NCBI GenBank assembly: GCA_903895725.1
Contig: CAITUV010000075.1
Coordinates: forward strand, 56,341-120,340
Direction of reading: 5' to 3'
Origin: an uncultured Myxococcales bacterium
GTDB taxonomy: Bacteria > Myxococcota_A > UBA9042 > CAIXZC01
Length of the DNA stretch: 64,000 bases
Positions 22,831 through 31,403 of this stretch are shown piece by piece (positions within the stretch are counted from its first letter, which is position 1; each line of letters starts with the position of its first letter). The notes beneath the pieces were generated by a model, which ran no database searches, was not told the origin of the DNA, and was given only the letters and a program-made list of their open reading frames with translations. The position numbers were made by a program, and so were the translations under genes.

Positions 22831-24998
22831 GCACCCGTATCCACTCGCTCCTGCCGGTTCGTCCGGGACACGCTGCCGTTGTGGCGGCAGCGCTCGTGTT
22901 GCTGACTGCGGTCCTTCCCGCCCGTGCATTCACGATCAGCTCCGACAACGGAGACAAGATGATCTGGCAGCAGAGCACGATCACGTGGTACCTGCACCCG
23001 TCCGGCAGCGCAGACATGCCGTTCGAGCAGTTCAAGGGGGCGATCCAGGCAGCCTTCAATACCTGGGACAACCTCCCCTGTTTCTCCAAAAGCTTCAGTT
23101 TCGGCGGGACCAAGAACTCGGATCCGCAAAACGGCATCTACATCATGGTGAAGGAGAGCAACTGGGACCCGACCGTGGGGGATGCGGCTGCCTACTCGCA
23201 GAACTGGACCGATTGGAGCGGCAACATCTCGCACAATGTGATCGTGTTCAACGGAGTGGACCTGACCTGGACCACGACCGAAGCCGACGACTACTTCTCC
23301 GAGAAGACCGACGTCCAGGGCGTGGGCACGCACGAATTGGGGCACAGTATCGGGCTCGATCACTCCCGCTGGAGGGAAGCCACGATGTTCTTCTCGGGTG
23401 GCAGCGCCGAGCTTCAGACCCTCGACCAGGACGACAAGGACGGCGTCTGCTACCTGTACTCCACGTTCACCAGCGGAAAGCCGTGCGACTCGTGCAGCTC
23501 CAACACGAACTGCAACGGCGCCCTCTGTCTCCAGTACCCGGACGGGCTGGGCTATTGCGGCAAGGGGTGCACCAGCGATTCCAACTGCCCCGAGACGTTC
23601 ACCTGCGAGAAGCTCACCAACGGGAGCTACCAGTGCGTGGCCTTCAACGGATACTGCAGTCAGGAAGGTGCCAACATCGCCATGGGGCAGTACTGCTACG
23701 GCCACGAGACGTGCAAGAGCGGGCTCCTCTGCCTCGCCCTGCCGGACACGGCCTACTGCTCCAAGGAATGCACCTCGAACACCCAGTGCGGGAGCCTCAA
23801 GTGCGTCGCGGGACTCTGCATGCAGGGGGGAAGCACGCCGCTCGGCGGCTCGTGCAAGATGCACCCGGACTGTGAGAGCGGGCTGTGCCTCGGCATTTCC
23901 GAGACCGAGGGAGTCTGCACGGCGCAGTGCAAGGACACGACCAACTGCCCCGGCGGCTTCCTCTGCGCCAGCGGCTACTGCCTCGAGGCAGGCGATACCA
24001 AGTACGGTGCCCCCTGTACCAAGGATATGGACTGCCAGACAGGGCAGTGCCTGACCATCGGGGGGCTCGACAAGATCTGCTCCAAGAGCTGTACCAAGAA
24101 CACCGACTGCCCGGGCAGCAATCCGTGTACCTACTCGACGTGCATCCCTCCCGGAACGGCAATATTCGGGGCCACGTGTGCCAAGCACACCGATTGCGCC
24201 AGCGGGCTTTGCGCCGGGATGAGCATGAAGGCGTGCAGCGTGTTCTGCAACAGCGACTCGGACTGCCCTGCGGGGGCGGGCTGCGTAAGCGGCGGCTATT
24301 GCGTCAAGAAGAAGCCGCCCACCGGCTCCTGCATGTCCAAGGCCGACTGCAATGCGGGCGAGTACTGCAAGCAGGCATCCCCGGACGTGATGGGGATGTG
24401 CACCCTCGACTGCAACCCGTTCGGCGATGCGGGGTGCGAGGAAGGGAAGGTGTGCCAGTGGGTCTACCAGTCGTTCGAGGGTGTCGTCCACGGTGAGTGC
24501 GTCGCCACGAACAACGGCAGCGGTGAGGGGGAACCGTGCCTGGCCCCGGCCCCACCCTGTGTCCAGGATCTCACCTGCATCAACGTGGGCGGAATCGGGG
24601 CCCGCTGCTACCGGGACTGTAACGCCTCGACCGGGTTCGGCTGCGGAGGGGACTACTCCTGCCTGTCGCTCAACCTGTCCTCCGACCCCCATCACGGCGT
24701 GTGCGTGTGCGGCGGCCCCTCGTGCATGGAGGCCCCAGGGACCGACGTCACTTCGCCCGACGAAGACGTCACCGGTGAACCCGAGCCGCCGACTCCCGGA
24801 AAGGACATCAAGACCGCCAAGGATACCTCGGGAGGCAGCGGCAAGCCCCCGGTCACGGAAGAGCCCGATGGCGGCGGTGGCTGCTCGCTTTCCGGGCGGT
24901 TCTCGGCCGGTTCCTCTCCGCTTGCAGCAGCCCTCCTGCTGGCTGCAGCACTGTGCCTGCTCCTGGCCGCCCGCAAGAACGCCCTCCCCCGACCATAG
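22827..24998 (+). CDS. Matrixin-like (M10) zinc metalloprotease with Cys-rich repeats and MYXO-CTERM-like tail
   Basis: The 723-residue exported protein has a signal peptide ending near PARA. The catalytic domain (about 35-220) contains HELGHSIGLDH, with zinc ligands His 169, 173 and 179 and Glu 170; the Met-turn is probably TMFF further on. ITWYLHPSG and IQAAFNTW are typical of metzincin N-terminal strands. From about residue 220 to 640 there are around nine Cys modules (CSSNTNCNGALC, TSDSNCPETFTC, HPDCESGLCLG and so on). The tail, GGGGCSLSGRF near 685, a hydrophobic helix (AAALLLAAALCLLLAA) and RKN, fits MYXO-CTERM surface anchoring. It overlaps the small upstream gene. A repeat array begins directly at its stop codon. 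Confidence 0.9.
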   Translation: MSTRIHSLLPVRPGHAAVVAAALVLLTAVLPARAFTISSDNGDKMIWQQSTITWYLHPSGSADMPFEQFKGAIQAAFNTWDNLPCFSKSFSFGGTKNSDPQNGIYIMVKESNWDPTVGDAAAYSQNWTDWSGNISHNVIVFNGVDLTWTTTEADDYFSEKTDVQGVGTHELGHSIGLDHSRWREATMFFSGGSAELQTLDQDDKDGVCYLYSTFTSGKPCDSCSSNTNCNGALCLQYPDGLGYCGKGCTSDSNCPETFTCEKLTNGSYQCVAFNGYCSQEGANIAMGQYCYGHETCKSGLLCLALPDTAYCSKECTSNTQCGSLKCVAGLCMQGGSTPLGGSCKMHPDCESGLCLGISETEGVCTAQCKDTTNCPGGFLCASGYCLEAGDTKYGAPCTKDMDCQTGQCLTIGGLDKICSKSCTKNTDCPGSNPCTYSTCIPPGTAIFGATCAKHTDCASGLCAGMSMKACSVFCNSDSDCPAGAGCVSGGYCVKKKPPTGSCMSKADCNAGEYCKQASPDVMGMCTLDCNPFGDAGCEEGKVCQWVYQSFEGVVHGECVATNNGSGEGEPCLAPAPPCVQDLTCINVGGIGARCYRDCNASTGFGCGGDYSCLSLNLSSDPHHGVCVCGGPSCMEAPGTDVTSPDEDVTGEPEPPTPGKDIKTAKDTSGGSGKPPVTEEPDGGGGCSLSGRFSAGSSPLAAALLLAAALCLLLAARKNALPRP

Positions 24999-25287
24999 CG
25001 TCATAACTCGGCCGATGTGCGATCATCCCGGCAGTTGTGACGCTCCCGGCGTCATAACTCGGCCGATGTGCCATCATCCCGGCAGTTGTGACGCTCCCGG
25101 CGTCATAACTCGGCCGATGTGCGATCATCCCGGCAGTTGTGACGCTCCCGGCGTCATAACTCGGCCGATGTTGCATCATCCCGGCAGTTGTGACGCTCCC
25201 GGCGTCATAACTCGGCCGATGTGCCATCATCCCGGCAGTTGTGACGCTCCCGGCGTCATAACTCGGCCGATGTGCCATCATCCCGGC
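24998..25287. repeat. 51-bp tandem array, five copies plus a partial, each able to form a hairpin
   Basis: Copies start at 24998, 25049, 25100, 25151, 25202 and 25253. Each unit begins GCGTCATAACT and carries AGTTGTGACGC near its end; these 11-base arms are reverse complements with one G-T pair, leaving a loop of about 23 bases. Differences are confined to a few loop bases (GTGCGATC, GTGCCATC, GTTGCATC). The units have no unique spacers, so this is not CRISPR. The array begins at the last base of the matrixin gene's TAG stop and ends about 157 bases before plsB. The rest of the gap (25288-25444) holds only a possible promoter. Confidence 0.92.
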
Positions 25288-25330
25288 GGGATTCCCTTGC
25301 CCGGCTTTGCGCTGTCCGGGGTTTGCTCGC

Positions 25331-25359
25331 TTGACAAGAAGAGGGCTCTCGGCGATCCT
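25331..25359 (+). promoter_or_regulatory. Possible sigma70-type promoter for plsB
   Basis: A perfect TTGACA (25331-25336) is followed after 17 bases by GATCCT (25354-25359), about 85 bases before the ATG. The -10 is weak. Confidence 0.45.
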
Positions 25360-25444
25360 CCGCGGGTACGGCCGGCTGGGGGATTCGAGGTTTTGCAGAG
25401 CTCGCCGGCTGAGGGGTCAAGTCCGGCAGAGGTAGTCGGAGATC

Positions 25445-28072
25445 ATGCACGCGCGACTGGCGCTCTGGATCCGGTTGTTCCTGTTCCCGCTGTTCGGGCG
25501 GGTGGGGATTGCTCCGCACTGGGCCGACCGAATCCGGGAGAGTCACGAGAGCGGCCCCGTGGTGCACGTCCTGGCGGTGGAGGGGCTGCTCGACCTGGCG
25601 TTGTTCAACTACCTGTTCCTGAAGCATCGGCTGCCGCTGGCCCGGGTGACGAACTCCCGACTGGGGACGTTCCTGCAGCCGCTCCTGCTGCTGATCTTCT
25701 ACCCGCTCTTTGTGCTGTTCCGGCTGGCAAGCCGCAGGGACCCGATGGCGGGGATGCAGAAGGCGCTGGCGGCAGGGGAGCCGTGCCTGCTGTTCCTGAA
25801 GCGTGCCCGGTTCGTCATGATGCCCGGGGGGAACATCGGGCTTCCCTGGCTGACCGAGTTGGTGCGGTTGCAGGCGACGTTGCCGAAGCCGGTGATCCTG
25901 ATTCCGCACGTGCTGTTCTGGACCAAGGGGCCGGAGAAGTACCGTCGCAGCCTCCTCGACCTGTTCCTGGGCGACCCGAACGCTCCGGGGCTCCGCAAGC
26001 TGCTGACGTTTGCGGCATTCCCCGGGAGAGCCCATGTGTCGTGCGGAGACCCGGTGAACCTGGCCTCTGCGCTGGCCGAGTCCACGCAGGCGGGAGAGGA
26101 TGCAGCGGCCCGCAAGGTGAGCTGGCACCTGTTCCGAGCCATCGACCGGGTGGAGAAGGTGACCCGGGGGCCGATGCTCAAGGATGCGGCCCAGATCCGC
26201 GGCGAGATGATGGTCAATCCGGACTTCGCTGCCGGCGTGGCCGAGGCCGGGAAGGCCATGGGGCTTCCGGAGAAGGTGGCCATGAAGCGGGCGGCACGCA
26301 ACATCACGGAGATCGCGGCCGACTTCCGGGAAAGCGCCATCGAGATGTTCTCGTTCACCCTGACGCCGATCTTCAAACGGGTCTTCTCCGGCTTCGTGGT
26401 GGACCAGGATGCGCTCCAGACCATCCGGGAGGCCTCCAGCGATTCCGCCGTGGTGCTGGTCCCCTGCCATCGCAGCCATATCGACTACCTCGTCATCTCG
26501 TACCTCATGTACCTGCTCGGACTGAACCCGCCCCACATTGCGGCCGGAGCGAATCTGACGTTCTTCCCGATGGGGCCCATCTTCCGGCGATGCGGCGCTT
26601 TCTTCATCCGTCGCAAGATCGGCAACGACAAGATCTACTCGTTCGTCCTGGCACAGTACGTCCGCAAGCTGCTCAAGGATGGACACTCGCTGGAGTTCTT
26701 CATCGAGGGAGGGCGCAGCCGCACCGGAAAGACCCTTCCGCCCAAGTTCGGGCTGTTGAACTACGTGGCCGAGGCGGTCACCGGCGAGGCAGTCCGTGAC
26801 GTCGTCATCATCCCCATTGCGCTCAGCTATGAGCGGATCATGGAGGTGGAAGGGTACGCTGCGGAGCTCTCGGGCCGAGAGAAGCAGAAGGAAGATGCCC
26901 TGGTCCTGATGCGCAGCGCCGAGGTGCTCGACAGCCGCTACGGCCGACTCTACATCACGGCGGGGAAGCCGATCCACATGGCCGAGTTCCTCCGGGAATC
27001 GTCGGGCAAGTCGCCCCGGGAGCTGACCGACGAGGAGAAGCGATACCTGGTGAAGAAGCTGGGGTACCTCATCCTCAGCCGGATCAACCGGGCCACGGTA
27101 ATCAACCCGACCGGGCTGGTCGCCATGGTTCTGTTGTCCCATCTGCGACGGGGAATCTCGTCGGACCGCTTCCTGGAGCATGCCGGCTTCCTGCTGGACT
27201 TCGCCATCCAGCGGGGCTACCCCATCTCGGTCAACATGGACCGGGCGCTCAAGGCCTCGCTCCATGAGATCTCCCGCAGCCGGGAGAAGGCCAGGGAAGG
27301 GGACGAACGACTGCCGTTCCAGACCATGGGAAGAGCGATACAGCCCGCCCTGATCGAGGCCATCGAGACGTTCAAGGCACAGCGCCATGTGCGGCTGGAG
27401 GAATTCGCCGACGGTCCGGTGTACTCGGTCCGCCCCCGGTCCCGAATCTTCCTCAACTACTACCGGAACAACATCATCCACGTGTACCAGCGGGAAGCGC
27501 TGGTGGCGATGAGCCTGTACGCCCGCACGAGCCAGCGCCAGATCCTCGTGTCCGAGATCGAGGAGGACGTCCGGTTTTTCTCGCAGCTCTTCAAGAAGGA
27601 GTTCATCTTCCGACAGGGGGACTTCGAGCGGGGCATCGCTGCCGGCCTCGAGGCCCTGGCTGCCCAGGGAACGGTCAGCGTATCGCCCGAGGGAGAGGTC
27701 GTCCCCGTCCCGTCCGCCGTGGACCGGCTCGCCCTGTTCCGCAACATGCTGCTCCCCATTGCGGAGAGCTACTGGATCTGCGCCCGATACGTGTCCATGG
27801 TCCGATTCAAGGGCGCCATGAAGAGCAAGGACCTGGTCAAGGCCATCCTCGAGCGGGCACACCGGGACTACCAGGAAGGGGAGATCACCTGCCAGGAATC
27901 CCTGTCCACGGTCAACATCCTCAACGCGCTCGAATGTTACCTCGACATGGAGTTGCTCGTGACTGCGGAAGGGGGGGCGGATGCCGGCAAGGTCCGCCTG
28001 GCCCGGGGAAGCTCGTACGACGAGATCCAGCAGCTGGCCGAACGGCTCCAGTTCTTCGTTATCGTGGCCTGA
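25445..28072 (+). CDS. plsB: Glycerol-3-phosphate 1-O-acyltransferase
   Basis: PlsB transfers an acyl chain from acyl-CoA or acyl-ACP to sn-glycerol-3-phosphate, the first step of phospholipid synthesis, at the inner membrane. The 875-residue length matches the family (about 800-850). The catalytic HX4D motif is HRSHIDYLVISY (His 342, Asp 347), preceded by VVLVPC as in PlsB. Block III is FIEGGRSRTGKTLPPKFGLL near residue 420, and block IV holds VVIIPIALSYERIMEV. The N-terminal third (VVHVLAVEGLLDLALFNYLF) and long C-terminal domain are typical. It is followed 24 bases later by the deaminase-like gene on the same strand. Confidence 0.95.
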   Translation: MHARLALWIRLFLFPLFGRVGIAPHWADRIRESHESGPVVHVLAVEGLLDLALFNYLFLKHRLPLARVTNSRLGTFLQPLLLLIFYPLFVLFRLASRRDPMAGMQKALAAGEPCLLFLKRARFVMMPGGNIGLPWLTELVRLQATLPKPVILIPHVLFWTKGPEKYRRSLLDLFLGDPNAPGLRKLLTFAAFPGRAHVSCGDPVNLASALAESTQAGEDAAARKVSWHLFRAIDRVEKVTRGPMLKDAAQIRGEMMVNPDFAAGVAEAGKAMGLPEKVAMKRAARNITEIAADFRESAIEMFSFTLTPIFKRVFSGFVVDQDALQTIREASSDSAVVLVPCHRSHIDYLVISYLMYLLGLNPPHIAAGANLTFFPMGPIFRRCGAFFIRRKIGNDKIYSFVLAQYVRKLLKDGHSLEFFIEGGRSRTGKTLPPKFGLLNYVAEAVTGEAVRDVVIIPIALSYERIMEVEGYAAELSGREKQKEDALVLMRSAEVLDSRYGRLYITAGKPIHMAEFLRESSGKSPRELTDEEKRYLVKKLGYLILSRINRATVINPTGLVAMVLLSHLRRGISSDRFLEHAGFLLDFAIQRGYPISVNMDRALKASLHEISRSREKAREGDERLPFQTMGRAIQPALIEAIETFKAQRHVRLEEFADGPVYSVRPRSRIFLNYYRNNIIHVYQREALVAMSLYARTSQRQILVSEIEEDVRFFSQLFKKEFIFRQGDFERGIAAGLEALAAQGTVSVSPEGEVVPVPSAVDRLALFRNMLLPIAESYWICARYVSMVRFKGAMKSKDLVKAILERAHRDYQEGEITCQESLSTVNILNALECYLDMELLVTAEGGADAGKVRLARGSSYDEIQQLAERLQFFVIVA

Positions 28073-28096
28073 TCGGTTGCGCCGGGAGGGGCATAA

Positions 28097-28951
28097 ATGA
28101 TCGTCGTCCTGATGGATTCTCAGCGGCAGCGGACGAAACGGGCAGCGGAGATCCTGGGGGAAGCCGGGTTTGCGCACGTGGACCTGGACCGGGAGCTGCC
28201 CGCCCCGTCAGTGCTCAAGGCAGCGGCAGCCCAGTCGTTCGGGGTGGACTTCCGCATCCGACTGCTCCGGGACCGGTTCGACCGTCTTCGCAACGAGCTC
28301 GTCACCGGTCCCGAGACCGTCGACGAGATCCTGGCGCTTGGAAAGTTGAAGGGAACCGGAGTGCTCGACCCGGATTCAGTGCTGACCAAGGACGATTTGG
28401 AGCGGCTGGCCGAAGCGGACATTCCCGTGCTCCAGAAGATGCCCCGTGGGAGCGGCGAGGAGCAGAAGCTCAAGGCCGCGGTCCTGGCTCTTGCCGGCCG
28501 CCTGCCCCGGATGTCGTGGGACGATTACTTCATGGGAATCGCTGCTATGGTGGCCGGTCGGGGTGACTGCGTGAAGCGCCGGGTGGCGGCCATCATCGTC
28601 CGGGAACGCCGTATCGTCGCCACCGGGTACAACGGGACCCCGCGGGGCACGGTCAATTGCGGCCAGGGCGGCTGCCCCCGGTGCGCGTCGTTCGTCAAGA
28701 GCGGCACCGCGCTCGGGGAGTGCCTCTGCTCCCACGGCGAGGAGAACGCCATCACCCAGGCCGCCCTGCACGGGATCAGCGTCAAGGGGGCCGTGCTGTA
28801 CTCGACCTGCTCTCCATGTCTGCTGTGCACCAAGATGATCATCAACAGCGGGATTGCCCAGGTGGTCTACAACGCATCGTACCCGCTCGGGTCGAGGTCT
28901 CTGGAGCTGTTGCAGGAGGCCGGCGTCCAGGTGCGCCGCCACCCGGAATAG
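28097..28951 (+). CDS. dCMP deaminase-like protein with N-terminal domain
   Basis: The 284-residue protein ends in a zinc-dependent cytidine/deoxycytidylate deaminase domain (about 135-284). MSWDDYFMGIAAMVAGRGDC and VAAIIVRERRIVATGYNG are dCMP deaminase hallmarks, with HGEENA near 213-218 supplying the zinc His and catalytic Glu, and PCLLC near 240 supplying the Cys ligands. An inserted Cys cluster (CGQGGCPRC) is typical. The first 130 residues look like a degenerate nucleotide-kinase fold but lack a P-loop. The product would be dUMP for thymidylate synthesis. It lies between plsB and a GTPase gene with gaps of 24 and 9 bases. Confidence 0.85.
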   Translation: MIVVLMDSQRQRTKRAAEILGEAGFAHVDLDRELPAPSVLKAAAAQSFGVDFRIRLLRDRFDRLRNELVTGPETVDEILALGKLKGTGVLDPDSVLTKDDLERLAEADIPVLQKMPRGSGEEQKLKAAVLALAGRLPRMSWDDYFMGIAAMVAGRGDCVKRRVAAIIVRERRIVATGYNGTPRGTVNCGQGGCPRCASFVKSGTALGECLCSHGEENAITQAALHGISVKGAVLYSTCSPCLLCTKMIINSGIAQVVYNASYPLGSRSLELLQEAGVQVRRHPE

Positions 28952-28960
28952 GGAGTATCC

Positions 28961-29956
28961 ATGCCAGCAAACCTGTCCGCCGACTACAAGGCAGCCGAAG
29001 AGAAGCTCCGCCAGGCAAAGACCGTCCAGGAGAAGCTCGATTGCCTCCAGGAGATGCTGCGGGTGATCCCCAAGCACAAGGGGACCGACCACATGCAGGC
29101 CGACCTCAAGAAGCGCATCTCCCAGCTCAAGAAGGAGGGGGAGAAGAAGGGGGTCAAGGCCGCCAGCTCCTCGCTGTTCGTCAAGCCGGAAGGGATCGGC
29201 CAGATCTTCCTCGTTGGCCCCCCCAACAGCGGCAAGTCGAGCCTGGTGGATGCGCTCACCAATGCCAAGCCCGAGATCGCTCCGTACCCGTTCACGACTC
29301 AGATGTACCTTCCGGGCATGGTGCGGTACGAGAACGTCTGGATCCAGCTCGTGGACATGCCTCCCATCTCCTCCAAGGCCCCCCTGGCATGGATTCCGTC
29401 GGTAGTCCGCTACGGCAATGGTGCGCTGCTCACCGTGAGCCTGGCCAGCGACGACCTGCTCACCGAGGTGGATGAGATCTTCTCCGCGCTCAAGGCCGGC
29501 AAGGTGGAGCTTGCCCGCCGCAACGAGGATGCGGGGATGTTCGACACGGGCATCGCCGCGCTGCGCACGGTGCTGGTCTGCACCCACAGCCAGGATCCCG
29601 ATGCCGAGGCCCGCCTCGAGCTCCTTCACGAGATGCTGGGCGATTCCTACGACGTGGTCCGGGTCGACGTCGCGGCCCCCGACACCCTGGAGCCGCTGCG
29701 AAAGACGATGTACGACATGCTCGGCGTGACCCGGGTCTACAGCAAGCAGCCGGGCAAGCCGGCGGACTTGAGCGACCCCTTCGTGGTGAAGAAGGGGACC
29801 CTGGTCGAGGAGCTCGCCACCCGCATCCACAAGGACATCGGTGCCCGTCTCGCCTATGCCCGAATCTGGAGCAGCGACGACCGCAAGTTCGATGGACAGC
29901 GCGTCGCCCGCAACTACGTCCTCGAAGAAGGGGACGTGGTGGAGATCCACACGTAG
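28961..29956 (+). CDS. Obg/DRG-like GTPase with TGS domain
   Basis: The 331-residue protein has a helical N-terminus rich in Lys (residues 1-75; KKRISQLKKEGEKKG), a G domain with P-loop LVGPPNSGKSSLVDAL (about 85-100), a switch-region TTQMYLPGMV, the G3-like VDMPPIS, and a C-terminal TGS domain (about 255-331) ending VARNYVLEEGDVVEIHT, as in DRG and Obg-like GTPases. It resembles the bacterial-archaeal DRG-like group that may bind ribosomes. The NKxD motif is not clear; the corresponding strand reads VLVCTHSQDPDAE, so nucleotide specificity may be altered. It is the last gene of the plsB unit and convergent with the metallophosphatase gene 18 bases later. Confidence 0.85.
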   Translation: MPANLSADYKAAEEKLRQAKTVQEKLDCLQEMLRVIPKHKGTDHMQADLKKRISQLKKEGEKKGVKAASSSLFVKPEGIGQIFLVGPPNSGKSSLVDALTNAKPEIAPYPFTTQMYLPGMVRYENVWIQLVDMPPISSKAPLAWIPSVVRYGNGALLTVSLASDDLLTEVDEIFSALKAGKVELARRNEDAGMFDTGIAALRTVLVCTHSQDPDAEARLELLHEMLGDSYDVVRVDVAAPDTLEPLRKTMYDMLGVTRVYSKQPGKPADLSDPFVVKKGTLVEELATRIHKDIGARLAYARIWSSDDRKFDGQRVARNYVLEEGDVVEIHT

Positions 29957-29974
29957 GCGGCCCGCCTCCGCCCG

Positions 29975-31390
29975 CTACTCGATGTCGAACTCCTCGAACA
30001 CTTCGTTGGTGTCGGAGTTGATGACCGTGACGTGGATGACGTTGGGGCCAAAATCCAGGCGCACGTAGTGGTGCATGGAGGCCGCGACGACGAGGTATTC
30101 GGCATCACCGCCGGTGGCCTCGTCAGGACCGTAGAGAGGGGCACCGCCGCCGCCCGTGACGACGTACGGGATGCCATTGACCTCGAACCGCTCGTAGAGG
30201 TGGTTGTGGCCCGAGACCACGAGGTCGACCCCGTACTTCTCGATGAGCGGCTGGACGTGCGTGCGCCCCAGGCTCCACGGAAGGTGGTTGGAGAACGTGT
30301 AGAAGGGTTCGTGCATGGTCACGAACAGCCACTGCTTGTCCGCCAGCTTGGTGGCCGCGTCCTCGAACCAGGCCAACGCTTCGGCGCTGGCCCAGTTGGT
30401 CGCATACTGGTCGATATTGATGATGCCCAGGTCCCCGAGGTCGACCCACCAGTTGCGCTCGTGGAGGTGGTTGTTGCCGGACTCGAACAGGGCCTCGAAG
30501 TAGCCCTCGCCAAACGCCTCGTGGTTGCCGAACGTGGGAAAGTAGAACGAGCTCCACAGCATGGGCCCTTCGATCTCGAAGAACTTGTCCCAGTTGGTCA
30601 GGATGCTGCCCCCTTCGGTGAGGTCGCCGGTCTGGAGCACGAGAGGGGACTGTTCGGCCAGGATGAGATCGGCCACGGCCTGGTGCGCGGCGTGGTCGGT
30701 CCGGGTGTCCCCGAACAGGATCATCCGGGACAGCGGAATGAACTGGGGCAGCTCGACGTGGCGGGAGAAGCCGCCGTTGACCACCTCGATGTCGAAGTCG
30801 GGCACCTCGACTGGAACCGGGAGCACGACCTCGTGGAACCAGCCTGCAAACGTGGGCATCTCGATGCCCATGAAGTCGAACTTGAGCTTGACGGGGACGG
30901 TCTGCAGCTCGGTTTGCCCCCCGTTCCAGGAGAGCTTCAGCAGCAGGGGCACCTCTTCCTTGGTTTCTGCCAGGAAGGTCACCTGACCCGGCACCGGCCA
31001 CTGGAGCCACGGCGTCTTGTAGAACGTGGCGGGGGGAGGGACGGGGGTCCCGCTCCCGTCTGCCCCGGAATCGGCCGCAGCGTCAGGGGCCACATCCCCT
31101 GCGTTCCAGTCTGCGGGCTCCAGGGTCGTCCCATCCGGCACGAGTGTCACTACGTCGGCTCCCGGGGCGGCCACATCCTCGGCCCGGGAGGAATCGTCGC
31201 CCTTCCCCTTCTCGTCACCGGACTGGGAACAGGCGGATGTCATGGCGGCAAAGACCAGGGCGATCAGGACCAGCGTCCCCGCCCTGCCGACAACCCGACT
31301 CCGGAGCGCACCCGCCATGGCGGATGGAGCCAATGTCTCCGCCATGCCGTCAGCGTGTAACGTTCGGCTGGAAGTGCACGAGTGTGCCAT
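29975..31390 (-). CDS. Calcineurin-like metallophosphatase lipoprotein
   Basis: The 471-residue protein has a long basic N-region, a hydrophobic helix and a lipobox (MTSACS, Cys near 54), then an acidic linker (to about 115), a beta-sandwich domain like the N-terminal domain of purple acid phosphatases (TFYKTPWLQWPVPGQVTFLA), and a metallophosphatase domain. Its metal motifs are LFGDTRTDH, TGDLTEGG, FGNHEAFG, MHEPFYTF and SGHNHLYER, all in order. A C-terminal beta tail ends NTNEVFEEFDIE. Start 31390 has AAGGAG 6 bases upstream, whereas inner ATGs have no ribosome site. It ends the envelope operon with the membrane protein, the barrel and the sulfatase-like enzyme. Phosphate-ester hydrolysis outside the cytoplasm is likely. 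Confidence 0.85.
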   Translation of the reverse strand: MAHSCTSSRTLHADGMAETLAPSAMAGALRSRVVGRAGTLVLIALVFAAMTSACSQSGDEKGKGDDSSRAEDVAAPGADVVTLVPDGTTLEPADWNAGDVAPDAAADSGADGSGTPVPPPATFYKTPWLQWPVPGQVTFLAETKEEVPLLLKLSWNGGQTELQTVPVKLKFDFMGIEMPTFAGWFHEVVLPVPVEVPDFDIEVVNGGFSRHVELPQFIPLSRMILFGDTRTDHAAHQAVADLILAEQSPLVLQTGDLTEGGSILTNWDKFFEIEGPMLWSSFYFPTFGNHEAFGEGYFEALFESGNNHLHERNWWVDLGDLGIINIDQYATNWASAEALAWFEDAATKLADKQWLFVTMHEPFYTFSNHLPWSLGRTHVQPLIEKYGVDLVVSGHNHLYERFEVNGIPYVVTGGGGAPLYGPDEATGGDAEYLVVAASMHHYVRLDFGPNVIHVTVINSDTNEVFEEFDIE

Positions 31391-31403
31391 GGGTGACTCC
31401 TTG

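Noticed and set aside
22608..25004. 798-residue minus-strand frame opposite the matrixin gene
   Set aside because: The matrixin zinc motif and signal peptide are on the plus strand; the antisense frame has no start signal.
24998..25287. CRISPR-like array of regular repeats
   Set aside because: Units are nearly identical through their whole 51 bases, with no unique spacers and no cas genes nearby.
28097..28951. Anti-phage dCTP/dCMP deaminase (AvcD-like) because a deaminase is fused to a kinase-like N-terminus
   Set aside because: The N-terminal domain lacks a P-loop, no toxin or antisense RNA is visible, and the neighbours plsB and a TGS GTPase are housekeeping genes. An ordinary dCMP deaminase is the simpler reading.
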